Below, piece after piece: positions 35,049-47,531 of a DNA stretch of 64,000 bases. This stretch comes from Tetracentron sinense. Its lineage: Eukaryota > Streptophyta > Magnoliopsida > Trochodendrales > Trochodendraceae. The stretch's first letter is position 1. Every line of letters starts with the position of its first letter. Location of the stretch: positions 49,774,034 through 49,838,033 of the forward strand of contig CM026551.1 of assembly GCA_015143295.1 (NCBI GenBank), in the 5' to 3' direction. The translations under genes and the position numbers were made by a program. The notes beneath the pieces are model-generated. The model was not told where the DNA came from, made no database searches, and worked only from the letters and a program-made list of their open reading frames with translations.

Positions 35049-35254
35049 CTGAAACAAGAAACAAGAAAAGTATCAAAATCGAAGACCTTAAAAATCTCAA
35101 CCAAAAAATGGAAAAACAAACACAAAAGAGTTGTGACCGGAGCAAAGGAGGGAGCAGTGGGGCGAGCAAAGGGCGAGAACAGTGGCATGAAGAAGAGGAA
35201 GAGAGAAAGGCTACTACTGGAAGTATCTGGAAGAGTTGGACTTGGAAACCCATT

Positions 35255-35680
35255 ATTACGAATACAAAGCACAGCTGAATAGGACATATAAGGAAATTTC
35301 AAAAAAGATCTGAGAACACTTCAAAAACTACCCCTGTGATCTTCTCTATAAAAGGTAATAGATACAAAGAACAGCTGAATAGGACACATATAAGGAAATT
35401 TCAAAAAAGATCTGAGAACACTTTTCAAAAATTACCCCTGTGATCTTCTCTTTTATAAAAGGTATAATAGAATAGATATAAGGAAATTTCAAAAAAGATC
35501 TGAGAACACTTCAAAAACTACCCTTGTGATCTTCTCTATAAAAGGTAATAGATACAAAGAACAGCTGAATAGGACATATAAGGAAATTTCAAAAAAGATC
35601 TGAGAACACTTTTCAAAAACTACCCCTGTGATCTTCTCTTTTATAAAAGGTATAATAGATATAGTATAATTAGCAAATTT
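35255..35680. repeat. Higher-order tandem array, 190-bp dimer x2
   Basis: AGGAAATTTCAAAAAAGATC starts at 35291, 35393, 35481 and 35581, spacings 102, 88 and 100. Alternating long and short subunits give a dimeric 190-bp period. Each subunit has GATCTGAGAACACTT and CCTGTGATCTTCTCT. Confidence 0.88.
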
Positions 35681-35927
35681 TGATGAGTAAAGGTAATTTA
35701 AGGTGCAAAAAAGGAGCTAACCCCAAATTTGTTGCACCCGCACACTTGAACTCTAATAGTCGAATCCGGGTTTAATCAGATTCAAGTATAAATAGAACTT
35801 AAATACAAGAACCAGTTGGATGTGGTCGATTCTAGAAGAGGTTGTAGAAAGGTGCCGTGAGACTGGATATCACTCACACACCTATTGGATATCTCATACA
35901 AGAATTATGTGTGTAGATCATTGGTCC

Positions 35928-38900
35928 TGTTGGATTTATTTTAAATTTGTGATTCAAATTTTAATGTCTTTTAAATATTTAATTTTGTAACTATTTTTCT
36001 TTTAAATGACTTTTATTTTGTGTAACTCATTTCATTAGTTGGTTGTTTAATGCTCATTATCATCATGGTAGAGAAATCTCTATTATAAAAGGGTTTAATC
36101 TCTAAGGTTTCTTGTAGAGAAGGTTTTCATCTCTAAGATTTTTTGGTAGAAAAAAAAAAGTCTTTTCATCTTTCATCCTATTTATTTTGAGCTGGATTTT
36201 CTTGAGTTAAGTGTCATATCAGAAGTTCATTAGTGAGTCCTGTGAGCACGGGATTTCACTCCCTAAAAAAATCTCACGGGTTTAGAGTCACTACCTATTC
36301 ATTCAGAAGGGATAAGTCCCCGGGAAAGTTGGATAAGGTCTTGGTCTGCAAATTGAGATCATGGTAAGAGGTTCGGTTAAATCCGGAGAAGGTGTTAGGC
36401 ACCCCAAGACTTCCATTTTTCAATAGGTCCCTACTCCCTAAGATTAAGCCAATTAATGTCAATGTCTTGCTAAAATGTCTAAGTGTTTAAAGTGATATTA
36501 ATCTAAGAAAGAAGAGCTAACTAGGTTCGAACCCGGGTTGGCTTGCCTAAGTACTCACAAGGTGAGATCAAACCGGGCGTAGTTCTGGCACTTGAGCCCA
36601 TGCTAAGGCTAGGGGGAGTGTGTGTGTGCACTAAGGGTGGCTAACAAACTAGTCCGGTAAACTAGGGTTTGGTTGACCGAGGGTGGTCAAGTGCAAGGTA
36701 TGAGCCCGGTAGGCTTAGGATTTGTCCAGTAAACTAGGGTTTGGGCCCGATAGGCCCAAAAGAGAGCTTGACCAAGGTTAGGATTGCTAACCGGAATTAG
36801 GTCAAATTAACCATAGTTAGGATTGCTAACCATAGTTAGAATTGTGAAGTCAAGCCCGGTAGGCTAGGGTTAGGCCCAATTGGCCAAGGATAAGCCCAGT
36901 AAGCTAAGGGATGGGGCCCGGTAGGCCAAAGCGGATTTAACCGAGGTTAAGGTTTGCTAACCGGGGTTAAATGAGAGTTAACCATGGTTAGGACTGCTAA
37001 CCATGGTAAAAAGTCCAACAATTGATTTTTTTGGTCTTTTCATATTTTTTTAGGATTTTCCAGAATTTGTGAGGTTAAGGGGTGCTTTACCATGGTTAAA
37101 AGTTAACCAAAAGTAGTTTTAACCATGGTTAAGGGTCAAGTTTAGCTAAAAGTGGGCCCAGGGAGCATGACAGGGCCTAGAATGGCCTCCTACCTGTCCT
37201 GGGCCCTGTACAAAACCCAAAAGTTAAAAATTTAAAAATGGAGGTAATCGGATTACCTCCATTCAATTAAACTTTTAACCATAGTTTGTACTGAAATAAC
37301 TAGGGTTAGAGAGTGAACCATGGTAAAGTAAAAGCATGGTTGGATAGCCTGGAGTGTAGGGAACCCAAAGGTCTAGGTATGGGCCCCAGATCAGCTCAGG
37401 TGTGGCCCCACCGGGGCCCAAAGCCACCGAAACAAAGCATTGGAATGTCAGTAATCATATTACCAACAAACTAATAACCGAAGTTTAGGGTCATGCTAAC
37501 CAGGGTTAGGCTTGGACCCAGAGTCTGAAATTTTGTAGGGGTATAGCTGAGGTCCAGGACTACCCACTGGACCTGTTGTGGGCCCCAGGGAATGCATGGT
37601 GTGGGCCCCACAAGGGCCCAAAGCCATTGCAACAGGAAGTCTGTGTTGGTGGTAAACTATTTACCGCCAACATGCTATATTTGGATTTCTGGTCTGGCAG
37701 TAAACAGCTTACCGCCAGTATGATCGCCTTGGTTTAAAACAAAACTAACCCTGATTAAGGGTTGAGTTAGGGTCTGAAAAGTTGAGGGGAGGTAGCCAAG
37801 GGTTTGAGGTACCTAACCATGACCCTGGAACTGACCAGGGCCTTAACTAACCATGGTCAAATGTGAGTTGCAGGGGAGGGTAAAAAAATGTCTGTAGATA
37901 TTCTACCGACATTTCAGGTTTTTTTCAGAAAACAGAAATTTTCCACTGGGGACTACACCAGCTGGGTTCCAAGGGTTCCCTCATGGCCTGGGGGACCCCT
38001 TGACCCTAAGGGGAGTGATCACGCATTTTAGGGAGAGTCTGACCCAAGTTAAAGCCTCAAGGGATCACCCTGTGTTTATTAAGAAGACCTGGGGTCCCTG
38101 TCCTAGGCTTGGGATGCTACAGAACATAAGCAAAATGATAAAATGGGACCCCTGGAATAGGACCAGGGGTCCCTTACAGTCAATAACAGAAAGAGAGAGG
38201 GATGAGGGGTGGCCCTACCCTGCTGAGGAGTGGTGCACGGTGGCTGCAGGCAGTGGAAGCTCCTGTAGTGACTGGTACAGGAGGTTAGGACCTGGGTCAG
38301 CTTCTAGGAAGGTTTTGGAGGGGTCTCAGGTGGTGTTGAGGTGTTGATTGGAGCTGGCTATAGAAGGGCAACACTTTGCTAGGGTGATTTCAGAGTGGTG
38401 TAAGCCATAGGGTGGCTTAGTACTTATAGAAGAGAAGGGAGACCCTTGGGGGTGTTTCGGGCATTAAGGGACATGTGGGGGACCAATGGGAGCAGACCCA
38501 AGGTGGCAGGAGGGGCGTTGATACACGAATGCAGAAATTACCAGAGTGGCGGTAATTAGATTACCGCCACTCTCAAAATAGTGAAGTTTGAGAGTGTCGG
38601 TAATCCTATTACCGACACCCTGAGGTTTTGCTAATTTGGGTCATGCCCTCGCACACTTGGGCCGAAAACGAGCTTGGGGTTGCAATTCTAGGGGTTTTGT
38701 GCCAAAATTTGAAATCTAAGGTGGTGGGCCCCACCCTAGTGGACCCCTATGGGTTGTGGGCTCAAGTTTGGGCCTATAAAGGGCTTGGATCTTTGGTTTT
38801 TGGCTTTGGACTTGTAAATGGGCCTTGAGCCCATGAGGGCTTTGGCCTAGGTCTCGACTAGGGCACACCTAGGGTTTAGGGCATACCTAGGGTTTTAGTT

Positions 38901-39009
38901 AGGGGTTTACCTATGATCCAAGGCTTGACTAGGGACTTAGCTGGGGGATAACCATGGTTAATGGTGGTTAACCATGGTTAAGCAGGGTATAAAAATTGGG
39001 TGCTTACAA
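35928..39009 (+). mobile_element. Gypsy (Tat/Ogre-like) long terminal repeat, putative
   Basis: The block runs from TGTTGGATTTATTTT to AAAAATTGGGTGCTTACA, so it has TG...CA ends and is about 3.1 kb. It is more GC-rich than its surroundings. It contains TCACTACC ... GGTTCGGTTAAATCCGG ... GGTGTTAGGCACCCC, which resembles the conserved LTR stretch of Tat/Ogre gypsy elements as I recall them. No gag-pol was found on either side and no 5-bp duplication, so solo LTR is only the best guess. The 115-residue frame at 38000-38347 resembles nothing I know. Confidence 0.45.
37237..38618. repeat. Seven hairpins with GGTAAT-N3-ATTACC-type core
   Basis: Stems are centred at about 37250, 37457, 37658, 37706, 37900, 38558 and 38606. 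Most have a three-base loop. The core is GTAAT/ATTAC, GTAAA/TTTAC or GTAGA/TCTAC, and the outer arms differ between copies but still pair (ATGGAG/CTCCAT, TGTTGG/CCAACA, GAGTGGC/GCCACTC, GTGTC/GACAC). The longest has 14 perfect pairs (38543-38573). Confidence 0.8.
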
Positions 39010-39550
39010 GTCTAATTTGCGAGTGCACACTATTAGATCGCGACTGTTGAATCCTGGAGATCGACCGCCATAACCTGTTTGGGGGCGAAATCGGTCTTAA
39101 GGATATCGATTTTAGTATCGTGCCTCAGTCGAAATTCTAATCGATAAGTTTCTCTACTTCTTATAATTTTCAATATTTTGTTAAATTGATATTGACAAAA
39201 TGTTTTTGTTTTATATGCACTCTTTAAGTTTCATTTTCATATTTGTTAGCATGTTTTTAAGACCGATTCTTATTATTAAACATGACATATTCTCCTTATA
39301 ATTGTCTTACATTTGGATCACGGGTAGATAAGCAATAGTAGGATCATATACCATGTTTTGAGTGATGGATAGGCTTGGAAAGTGACAAAATAAAATTCAT
39401 CTTTTCTTTTAACGGCAGATAATGGGAAAAGGAAAAAGAAATGAGAAACAGAGAGTTAAAACGGTCTTGGAGGTAGAGAGAAAAATGATGCCTTATTGAT
39501 AGATTTGAAATGAGATTCTGAAAGGCTAGTAGAAAGGAAAGAACCCTTTC
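39010..39550. other. No gene seen
   Basis: Contains AAGGATATCGATTTTAGTAT and CGTGCCTCAGTCG, wording that occurs near plant retroelement LTRs. Nothing else was recognised. Confidence 0.35.
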
Positions 39551-39557
39551 TTGCTGG

Positions 39558-40045
39558 CACTACAAAATTCAACATTTGTAACGGCGGTTGAAACCCGTCG
39601 TTACATTATCAAAACCCCTCGTCATAGTATATCACGACGGTGGCGTAACCCATTGACGATTATCTTGTCGAGGAATCCTGTAGCGGCGGATATGAACGGC
39701 GGTTTACGTAACCCGCCATCTTATATTACTAAATGTTTGCGGTTACGAACTGCCGTGGTTCACTTTTAATATGATTATTAAAATGCTCTGTTGTGCGGTT
39801 ATATATTACCAATGTGACGGCGGTCACACCGCCGTGCTTTATAATTTATTTCACGGCGTCTTCTACCACCGTCCTTTATAAATTATGTGACGGCGTCTTC
39901 TACCGCCGTTATTTATTACCAATTGGACAACGGGTCAAACCACCGTTCTATATCACGGCGGGTTTAAACCACAGTCAAATAGTTTTAATAAATTAAATTA
40001 ATATTTTATATAACGGCAGACGGAACTGCCGCTACTTGTAAAAAA
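39558..40045. mobile_element. CACTA transposon end with subterminal repeats
   Basis: Begins CACTACAAAA, the CACTA superfamily terminus. It is followed by at least ten ACGGCGGT/ACCGCCGT-like words in both orientations, including perfect ACGGCGGT-CAC-ACCGCCGT. The opposite terminus (TTTTGTAGTG) was not found in the window, so the element is truncated or very long. Confidence 0.7.
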
Positions 40046-40464
40046 AAAATTTTTTAAAAAGAATTTATTTCCAATTTTTTTTTCCCTGTATTATTTGTAC
40101 CTGTGAGCAATATAAAAATCAATAAACACGTATTGTACCTATAAGCAATATATAATTCCAATAAAAAATAAAAAATTCATGTAATAAAAAAAATGCCTCA
40201 AACATATAATATTAAAATTATATATACATGACCATAAGAAGTGTCATAAAAAGTACACTTAGTAAAAAGAGAAAAAATCTAAAAGCAGTCACCTAGCTCC
40301 CTCTTGGTGGTGGTCCAAAACCCGATAGGTGTGTGCTGCCGGTTCCCTCCTACAAAAAACAATAATATACAATTTATTATTAATTTTTTTGAAACGATAA
40401 AATTTTATAATGTAATAATTAATAAATATGCAAAGAACCAAACTCATCTCAGAATATTAATAGT

Positions 40465-41765
40465 TTTCGGTATTACTTTGGCATAAACCTATAACCTTCT
40501 ACCAAATCCAAACCGGGGGTCAAATTTCGATCTCGTTTCTTCTAACGTGTGTATTTCAATATATCCTAAATGTTAGAGTTGGTTTCGAGTGAATTTGAGG
40601 CCGTTTGCCCGATTTGGGCACTGAGAATGCCCAAATCCATTTTCTCAAGTATACTTTGGCCTAAATCTACAACCTTCCACCAAATCCAAACCGGGGGTCG
40701 GATTTCGATCACGTTTCTTCTAACGCGTGTATTTTAATATATCCTAAGTGTTAGAGTTGGTTTCGAGGGAACTCGAGGCCGTTTGCCTGATTTGAGCACT
40801 GAGAAGACCGAAATCCATGTTTCTTAAGTATACTTTGGCCTAAATCTACAACCTTCCACCAAATCCAAACCGGTGGTCGGATTTCGATCTCAGTTCTTGT
40901 AACGCATTTATTTCAATATATCCTAAGTGTTGGAGTTGGTTTCGAGTGAATCCGAGACCGTTTGCCAGATTTGGGCACCGATAAGACCGAAATCCATGTT
41001 TTTCAAATATACTTTGGCCTAAACCTACAACCTTCCATCAAATCCAAACCATGGGTCGGATTTTGATCTTGTTTCTTCTAACGCTTGTATTTCAATATAT
41101 CCTAAGTGTTGGAGTTGGTTTCGAGTGAATTCGAGACCGTTTGCCCGATTTGGGCACCGATAAGACCGAAATCCATGTTTTTCAAATATACTTTGGCCTA
41201 AACCTACAACCTTCCATCAAATCCAAACCATGGGTCGGATTTTGATCTTGTTTATTCTAACGCTTGTATTTCAATATATCCTAAGTGTTGGAGTTGGTTT
41301 CGAGTGAATTCGAGACCGTTTGCCCGATTTGGGCACCAAGAATACCCAAATCCATGTTTCTCAAGTATACTTTAGCCTAAACCTACAACATTCCACCAAA
41401 TCCAAACCAGGGGTCGGATTTCAATCCCATTTATTTTAACGTGTGTATTTCAATATATCCTAAGTGTTGGAGTTGGTTTCGAGTGAATCCGAGGCCGTTT
41501 GTCCTATTTGGGCACCGAGAATGCCGAAATCCATGTTTCTCAAGTATATTTTGGTCTAAACCTACAACCTTCTACCAAATCCAAACCGGGGGTTGAATTT
41601 TGATCTCGTTTCTTTTAACGTGTGTATTTTAATATATCCTAAGTGTTGGAGTTGGTTTCGAGTGAATCCGATGCCGTTTGCCCGATTTGAGCACTGAGTA
41701 GGCCGAAATCCATGTTTCTCAAAGTATACTTTGGCCTAAACCTATGACCTTCCACCAAATCCAAA
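40465..41765. repeat. 179-bp tandem array, seven units
   Basis: AACCTTC-ACCAAATCCAAACC recurs at 40493, 40671, 40850, 41029, 41208, 41387, 41566 and about 41746, steps 178-180. Units also share GAGTTGGTTTCGAG and TTCAATATATCCTAA. Copies 4 and 5 are nearly identical; others diverge. Confidence 0.95.
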
Positions 41766-42312
41766 CCATTTTCTTGTATGAGTTATTCAAACAGTGCTAC
41801 TTAGTTTGCTTGACATTGATTCAACCAATTCGCCATTGCAGTCTCAATTTGTGGAAAACGAGGACCGTTGTATCCTTTAACACATTGCTCCTGAACATCA
41901 TCTACTTTAAGTTATTTGGATTTTCGTTTTAAGACTAAAGAAATTATTCATTGACATGGCTTCTTAACAAGATTGAACTTTTCTTGGATAAAGCATACAA
42001 GTTGGGCTTGTGTCTTATATGAATTTTTTTTGCTCTCTTCACAAATTGACTTCTTCTAACTAACGGTTAAGTTACCACTTGCAAGTGTTACTTTTTTAAT
42101 AGCCACAAGGATATTAGATATGGTGGCTTGAGTGACTTTGATATCATATGTTTCCTCAACCCACTCTTACAATTCCTTCTACTTTAAATTTGGGTTCTTC
42201 TAGTTATGCCTTGCAATCTCTTCACGCATGGAAGAAGTCAATCTTGCAGACCTTTCACAACGATTGGAGGTATTGCCATTTTTATCCGTAATACCACCTC
42301 CATTTGTGATGT
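41766..42312 (-). pseudogene. Decayed pogo/Tigger-like (CENP-B type HTH) transposase
   Basis: Read on the minus strand from about 42312: RSARLTSSMREEIARHN, stop, KNPNLK, stop, then WVEETYDIKVTQATISNIL, which looks like a psq/CENP-B-type helix-turn-helix. Further on are TQAQLVCFIQEKFNLVKK and GPRFPQIETAMANWLNQ, like the CENPB-type second HTH. Multiple stops and no DDE domain. The first three stops fall where Gln codons are expected (C-to-T changes). Family assignment is by pattern only. Confidence 0.55.
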
Positions 42313-44560
42313 CTTCATCCCTCATAGTTTCCATTATATATTGACAAACTAGGTCTGTATAAATTAAAATTTATAAGAACCCATGAAAACACTGCTAATG
42401 ACCTTTGAAAGTTGCTTCAAGAGATGAGGAATGGACACCATACTATTGATGTGTTTGTGACACGTTTAGGCAGAGAGATCCTAATTGTAACTTTTGTACA
42501 AGGTTAATGGTCCAGATTGTGTGAAGCAGTTGTTTGTACATATCTTTGTATTCTATCTTGATTTCAGTTGTAACATAGGCTTCTCATGCTTCAATTCTAA
42601 CTACGATTTCATGAAGTTTCTCAAGATAAATAAAAGAGCTCAAATCAAAAGCTTACCCAAACATGATCAATGTCGGGATGAGGAAGAAAGCTAGATTAAT
42701 TTGTTCCTTTTTCCTTTGAATGCAAGCTCCTTTTGTCTTCTTCTTTTTGGTTGAAATCTTCTCCTCCCCTTCGTTTCTCCTCTTTTACTCTCTCTTTTCG
42801 TCGCTTTTAAAGTTGGGTAAAGTTAACCCCTTTTTCAAAGAGAAGAAGAAACATCTTTATTTTGGGAAGAGAAAAATTCCTTTTGAACTCTGCTTTTTGT
42901 GAGATTCTGCCTTTAGTTTTTTTAATTATTTTGAAGTCCTCATACAATGGTTTTTATAGTTTTTTTTTTCCTAAAATATCTAAAACTTTATACTATATAT
43001 GCTAATTTATTATATATAGCCAAAATATCTAAAATAATTTTATCCATTTCTCTTCCTGATACCTAAACCATCATAAAGTATTTATAAGATTCATATAACT
43101 ATGTATTAATATAGTATAAAAACCTCTCTTATAATTAATAATATACTATAATTTTTTTAAAAATTATTAAATAGCAAGTATAAAAGATTATTAATTATAC
43201 ACTATAAAACCAAGTTGGTTCCTTACAAATTTATTAATTATTAGAGATTATTATTATAGAATATTAATTATAAGAGGGCCTACTATACGTAGCATTTGAG
43301 TTGTGCATATATGGTATGTACATAAACGTACGTGAACAAATGCATCTATTTATTCATGAGCATGTGCAGTTGTGCCCTCTATTCAACTTTCATTAGCGAC
43401 AATTACCACCTCTGAGGGTGTACGAGCAATAGGGCTTTCAAATGGACCTATGCATGACATAAGCCTCATTTGTAAAGGTTAGGACCAAGCCCTTGAGGGC
43501 CTGAGCTGGCTAGACTCAAGCCCAACCCTGGGGTAGGCCTGCCAAACAACCATGTAACAAGGGTATCCTGCTCGGCCCGCCCTTGAGGGCAGGGTTAGGG
43601 CCTAGTCAATCCAATCCCTTGGAGGGCTAGGGTAGAGGTTAGGGTCTTGCCATCATAAGTAAGGGTAGGGTTAGGTCTAACCCCTGCCCTACCCCAACCT
43701 TGCCCTCTGACAAGCCTATACCCTAACTCTAATCCCTTGCCTCAGTTTATTGCCAAGATAGCTTCTGTTTTATCTAGTTTTATTATTATGCTTATCTTAC
43801 TTTACTTTTATATTTATTTTAAATATAATTTCAATTGAATAATCTGTTGGATTCGTAGTCAGTGTAGAACAAACTTCTGTTATTTCTAATGAGAAAAAAA
43901 TTGCTTTTCTTTCTTGCATTGTGACCTTGCTTTCCTGACCCTTGACGTTAGGGATTAGTCAAGCTAGACCCTTGACGGGCTAGGATAAGGTTAAGGTCTT
44001 GGCCTTATAAGTAAGGACAGGGTTAAGGCTGACTCTTGGCTCGGCCTTACCCTTTAATGGTCGGGCTAGAGATGGGCATGGACTTGAAAAAAGATAAAGA
44101 AAAATTTACCACGATATTTAGCGATTTTTTTTTCAAACCACCATCGGGTGTGAACGTCATGACATCAACCCTCCTCCTTAACCTGGGCTCAGGATCGGCT
44201 GAGTGCAAAATTGATTTCCTATTTTTGAAGTATGGTTTCTATTATCAAAGAAATATTTATCAGTCATGTGCTCTATCTTGATATGCATATGAATAACGTG
44301 TCTGATAGCGAGGGTATGTTTGGTTAAAAAGGATAAGGAGGGATCGAATGTACATGAGCATCTTATTGTCATAGGAAAAATGGAGATCGTATTTGTAATT
44401 TTTCTTTGAATGCACTTGACTATAACATACACACCACAAGATGCCGTTACTGAGATAGCATGTCCCTTACCCTTATAATTTAGTCCCTAACAAGAAAAAC
44501 ATTTAATAAGTTGAGCTCTTATAGTAGACTAGAAGAGCAACTAGCCTCATTGTCATTTCA
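42313..44560. other. Intergenic, no gene seen
   Basis: AT-rich to 43400. Then GGGTTAGGG/CCTAACCC-like irregular words (43430-43730, 43930-44080) in both orientations, resembling a degenerate dispersed repeat rather than telomere. Confidence 0.4.
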
Positions 44561-44753
44561 AACATATGATCTTTCAGCATGTCAGGCGAGAACTCAATGT
44601 AGCAGCTCATCTTCAAGCTCAGATTGCGCTAAATTGTAGTATACAGAGTTCTGTTGTTACAGATTCTAGGAGTTCTAACACTCCTGGGCTGGGAGCTGTA
44701 TTGTGTCCTTTTCAATGAAATTTCGTCATTTTCTACCAAAAAAAAAAAAAAAC
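44560..44753 (+). mobile_element. LINE 3' end with poly(A)
   Basis: TCCTTTTCAATGAAATTTCG followed by TCATTTTCTACC and 15 A. The wording parallels the 3' end of the LINE at 31.56 kb (TTTTTAATGAAAGTTTTTTG). A severely 5'-truncated copy is likely. Confidence 0.6.
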
Positions 44754-44786
44754 TACCTAAGATAATCTTACTATAACTATAGCTTA

Positions 44787-45000
44787 TGAGTCAGTCTATG
44801 GGTGCTCCCAAATATACTCTCGAATATACTCCCTAATCCTAACCGTTTATAACCAACCACTGAGGGCCAGGATTTGAGTTGGCTTATTTTATCTTTTCTA
44901 ATGCCACATCAGCCTTAATCCTAACCATTTAATAAATGAGATAAATGGTCATGATTTGGGAGTACACTTTGGGAGTATCCCTAGACTAATTCATAGTCTA
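44787..45000. mobile_element. MITE family B, copy 1 (about 215 bp)
   Basis: Ends TGAGTCAGTCTATGGGTGCT and the complement of TGAATTAGTCTAGGGATACT, then CTCCCAAA-T-TACTC on both sides. The interior is AATCCTAACC and AACCACTGAGGG. Confidence 0.7.
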
Positions 45001-46295
45001 TATATATGAGCAGTTATAAGACAGTAGAATGAGGGTTGGGCTGGGCTGTGCCGGGCCGGGCGGGCCTTAGAAAGTGTTGCCAAAGCTGGACCCTCATGTC
45101 AGCGGGTAGATTTTTTGGGCCTAATTGGGCTTGCAGGCTTTATGGGGGTGGAAAAGGCTCTCAATTTTAGAGCTTTGGAGGGTTTATTGACAACCCTAAC
45201 GATGCATATGAGCATACCTCACGTGGTGTCTACCAAGTCGAACATACGTTTGAGTGGAGTTTTCCATGTCACATTAGACTAATGAAGGTTGACACCATGC
45301 CCATCACATGGGAGGGCAGGGTGTTATTATTCTCCATACAAAATTACAAACGACATGACATGCTTTGAATGCTCACATGAACATATGGATACATATGAGC
45401 ATACATCACGGGGTGCCTGTCAAGTTGAAGTGGGTTAATGCCTAGAATTTGAAGCTTGGCTTAGCAGGGTGGATGCTACCTCTGAAACAAGCCCATGATG
45501 TGTATAATTGGTGGAGTTTGCACGCCACAAAAAGTAGTCGACAAATGAATGTTGCGAAGAAAAAAAGGAGGGCTACATTATTCTCAATACCATCATTTTT
45601 TTAGTCCATTGTCCTCTTTTTCAACCAGTCACGTGGATTACCAAGAGAAGACGCAAGGATGACGCGATATGGACTGGGCCTACTTGACCCACCAAGCCCA
45701 TTGAGAATCCTAAATAGAATTCAATGCAAGGCCTCTTTGCATCAATTTTGATGGTTTTTTTATTCTTCTCAAAAACAATTTATTCCCATAAGTTTTAATT
45801 TTCATAATTAATTTTGTGCAGAGTAAACAATTGACAATTGATAGTGGGAATCAATTATGAAAAAAAGAAACAATAAAATTACTTATTTTTGGGGTAAGAG
45901 GTCATATAATACCTAACACACACAATCACACCTAAGGTAACCGCTAAGGTGCCATAAGGGTGAGTCTAAGTAATTACCACTCAAAAAGGATTTGACTAAG
46001 GGAGGGTTGATGGCCCCTTTTACACCAGCAAAATTACTTTTGGATAGTAGAAAAAAAATGATTTTAGGCATTAATATAATTATATTCATCAACACATTTA
46101 CAAGTATCATTATTTTTTCTAAAATGTTATTTTGTGTAACGTACTTTTCTGAAATATAAAGAAATAAAATAAGATAATTAGAACTTTGGTTCTCTTCGAG
46201 GGGAACCGAAAACCTCCTTTAGGCTCTTCGAGAGAGAAAGCTCATGCCTTCATTAACTTCTATAGAAGTTTGTTTATAAATTCTTTATTATTCAT
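45001..46295. other. Intergenic, no gene seen
   Basis: A loose direct repeat of CATATGAGCATAC-TCACG near 45205 and 45395; otherwise AT-rich without coding signal. Confidence 0.4.
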
Positions 46296-46299
46296 TCTG

Positions 46300-46477
46300 A
46301 GTCAGTCTAAGAGTACTCCCAAATATACTCTCTAATCCTAACTGTTTATAACAAACCACTAAGGGTCAGGATTCAAGTTGGCATAGTAATCCTAACTCTT
46401 TAATAATTGAGATAAACGGTTAGGATTTGGGAGTATATATGAGAGTACACTTTCAGAGTATCCCAAGACTAAATCAT
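46300..46477. mobile_element. MITE family B, copy 2 (about 180 bp)
   Basis: TGAGTCAGTCTAAGAGTACT to AGTATCCCAAGACTAAATCA, flanked on both sides by TTCATTC (7 bp). It shares the interior of copy 1. Confidence 0.75.
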
Positions 46478-46941
46478 TCATTCCTTTCCAAAGCAAAGAC
46501 TTAAATACAATGCTTCTCCACCATGACTCTACGGGTACAGGACAACTACTCCGCACTTATATTCACACACCCTAAATTCTCTCTAACTAACTTGAGTGCT
46601 ACCTTACCCACAAACCCCCAAAGACTCAACAACTCTTAGACGTGTACCACTATATTTGACATGCTATAATTAAAAGTCCTACTAACCCTCAAATTACTTA
46701 TGCATCGTGGACCCACACTTGAGAGTCAACTATCTCATCCGTTTTCATCTTTATCTTGTTTGTTTTAAACATGTTTCTCAGATTTAATAGAAACATTTTT
46801 ACTTTTTCTACTAAAATATTAGCGTAAATAGAATGATTCTTAAAATTGTTCCCTAAAAAATGAATTGCTAAGTACATTTACGCCAATTCAATTCCAAAGA
46901 TCAAGAAAATCGTTCCGGATAAAAGATGCCAAACTTTCCCT

Positions 46942-47006
46942 TAGGTATACTCCCAAAGTGAACGGTTAGGATTATAGTATATTTGGGAATACCCATAAAC
47001 CGATTC
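46942..47006. mobile_element. MITE family B, truncated copy 3
   Basis: TAGGTATACTCCCAAAGTG through AACGGTTAGGAT to TTTGGGAATACCCATAAACC and GATTCA. Most of the interior is deleted. Confidence 0.6.
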
Positions 47007-47531
47007 ATTATATTTATATAACGGTTCTATCAAAAGGAATGGCCTATGTTTAACTCTTTCTATGGCTACGATGGACCTATGACTCAAAAAAAAAATCAAA
47101 GGGGCTACGCTCCTAAACCCCCCAAGGCCTCATACCCTAACCCTATTAATTTTCTTGATATATGTTATTGCCCCCCTAAGAAAAAAAATTCCTGGCTTCA
47201 CCCTTGCATGGAGTATCTGAAGTAATGCTCAAAATAAAGTCTTTACTCGAAAAAATAAAATTCAAAACAAAGAAAATACGTTAGCTGGAAAAATGAGATG
47301 AGGGAGCCATATAGATACAAACCCCACGTCAAAAAGAAGAAGACTGGAGAGAGAAAAGATCTCATTAAAGTTCCAAAGCTGTCAAAAGATCTCTCTTCAC
47401 CACCCGTCAATTGGGTGAGTTCAATCACACCCACAAGTCAACACATGTTCTTTTAAATTTCTAACTGTGTTTGAAAACTCCGCTTTTAAGAGTCTATTAA
47501 CTTATTTATTTTATAAAAATAGGTCACAAAA

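Noticed and set aside
38000..38347. 115-residue open frame in the GC-richer block
   Set aside because: No family likeness, inside a probable LTR; higher GC alone lengthens chance frames.
40465..41765. CRISPR-like or centromere array
   Set aside because: No short identical repeats with unique spacers, and the genome is a plant's. Centromere function cannot be claimed from seven units.
43430..44080. GGGTTAGGG/CCTAACCC words suggesting telomere repeats
   Set aside because: Units are irregular, in both orientations and mixed with GGGCTAGG words. Not a TTTAGGG array.
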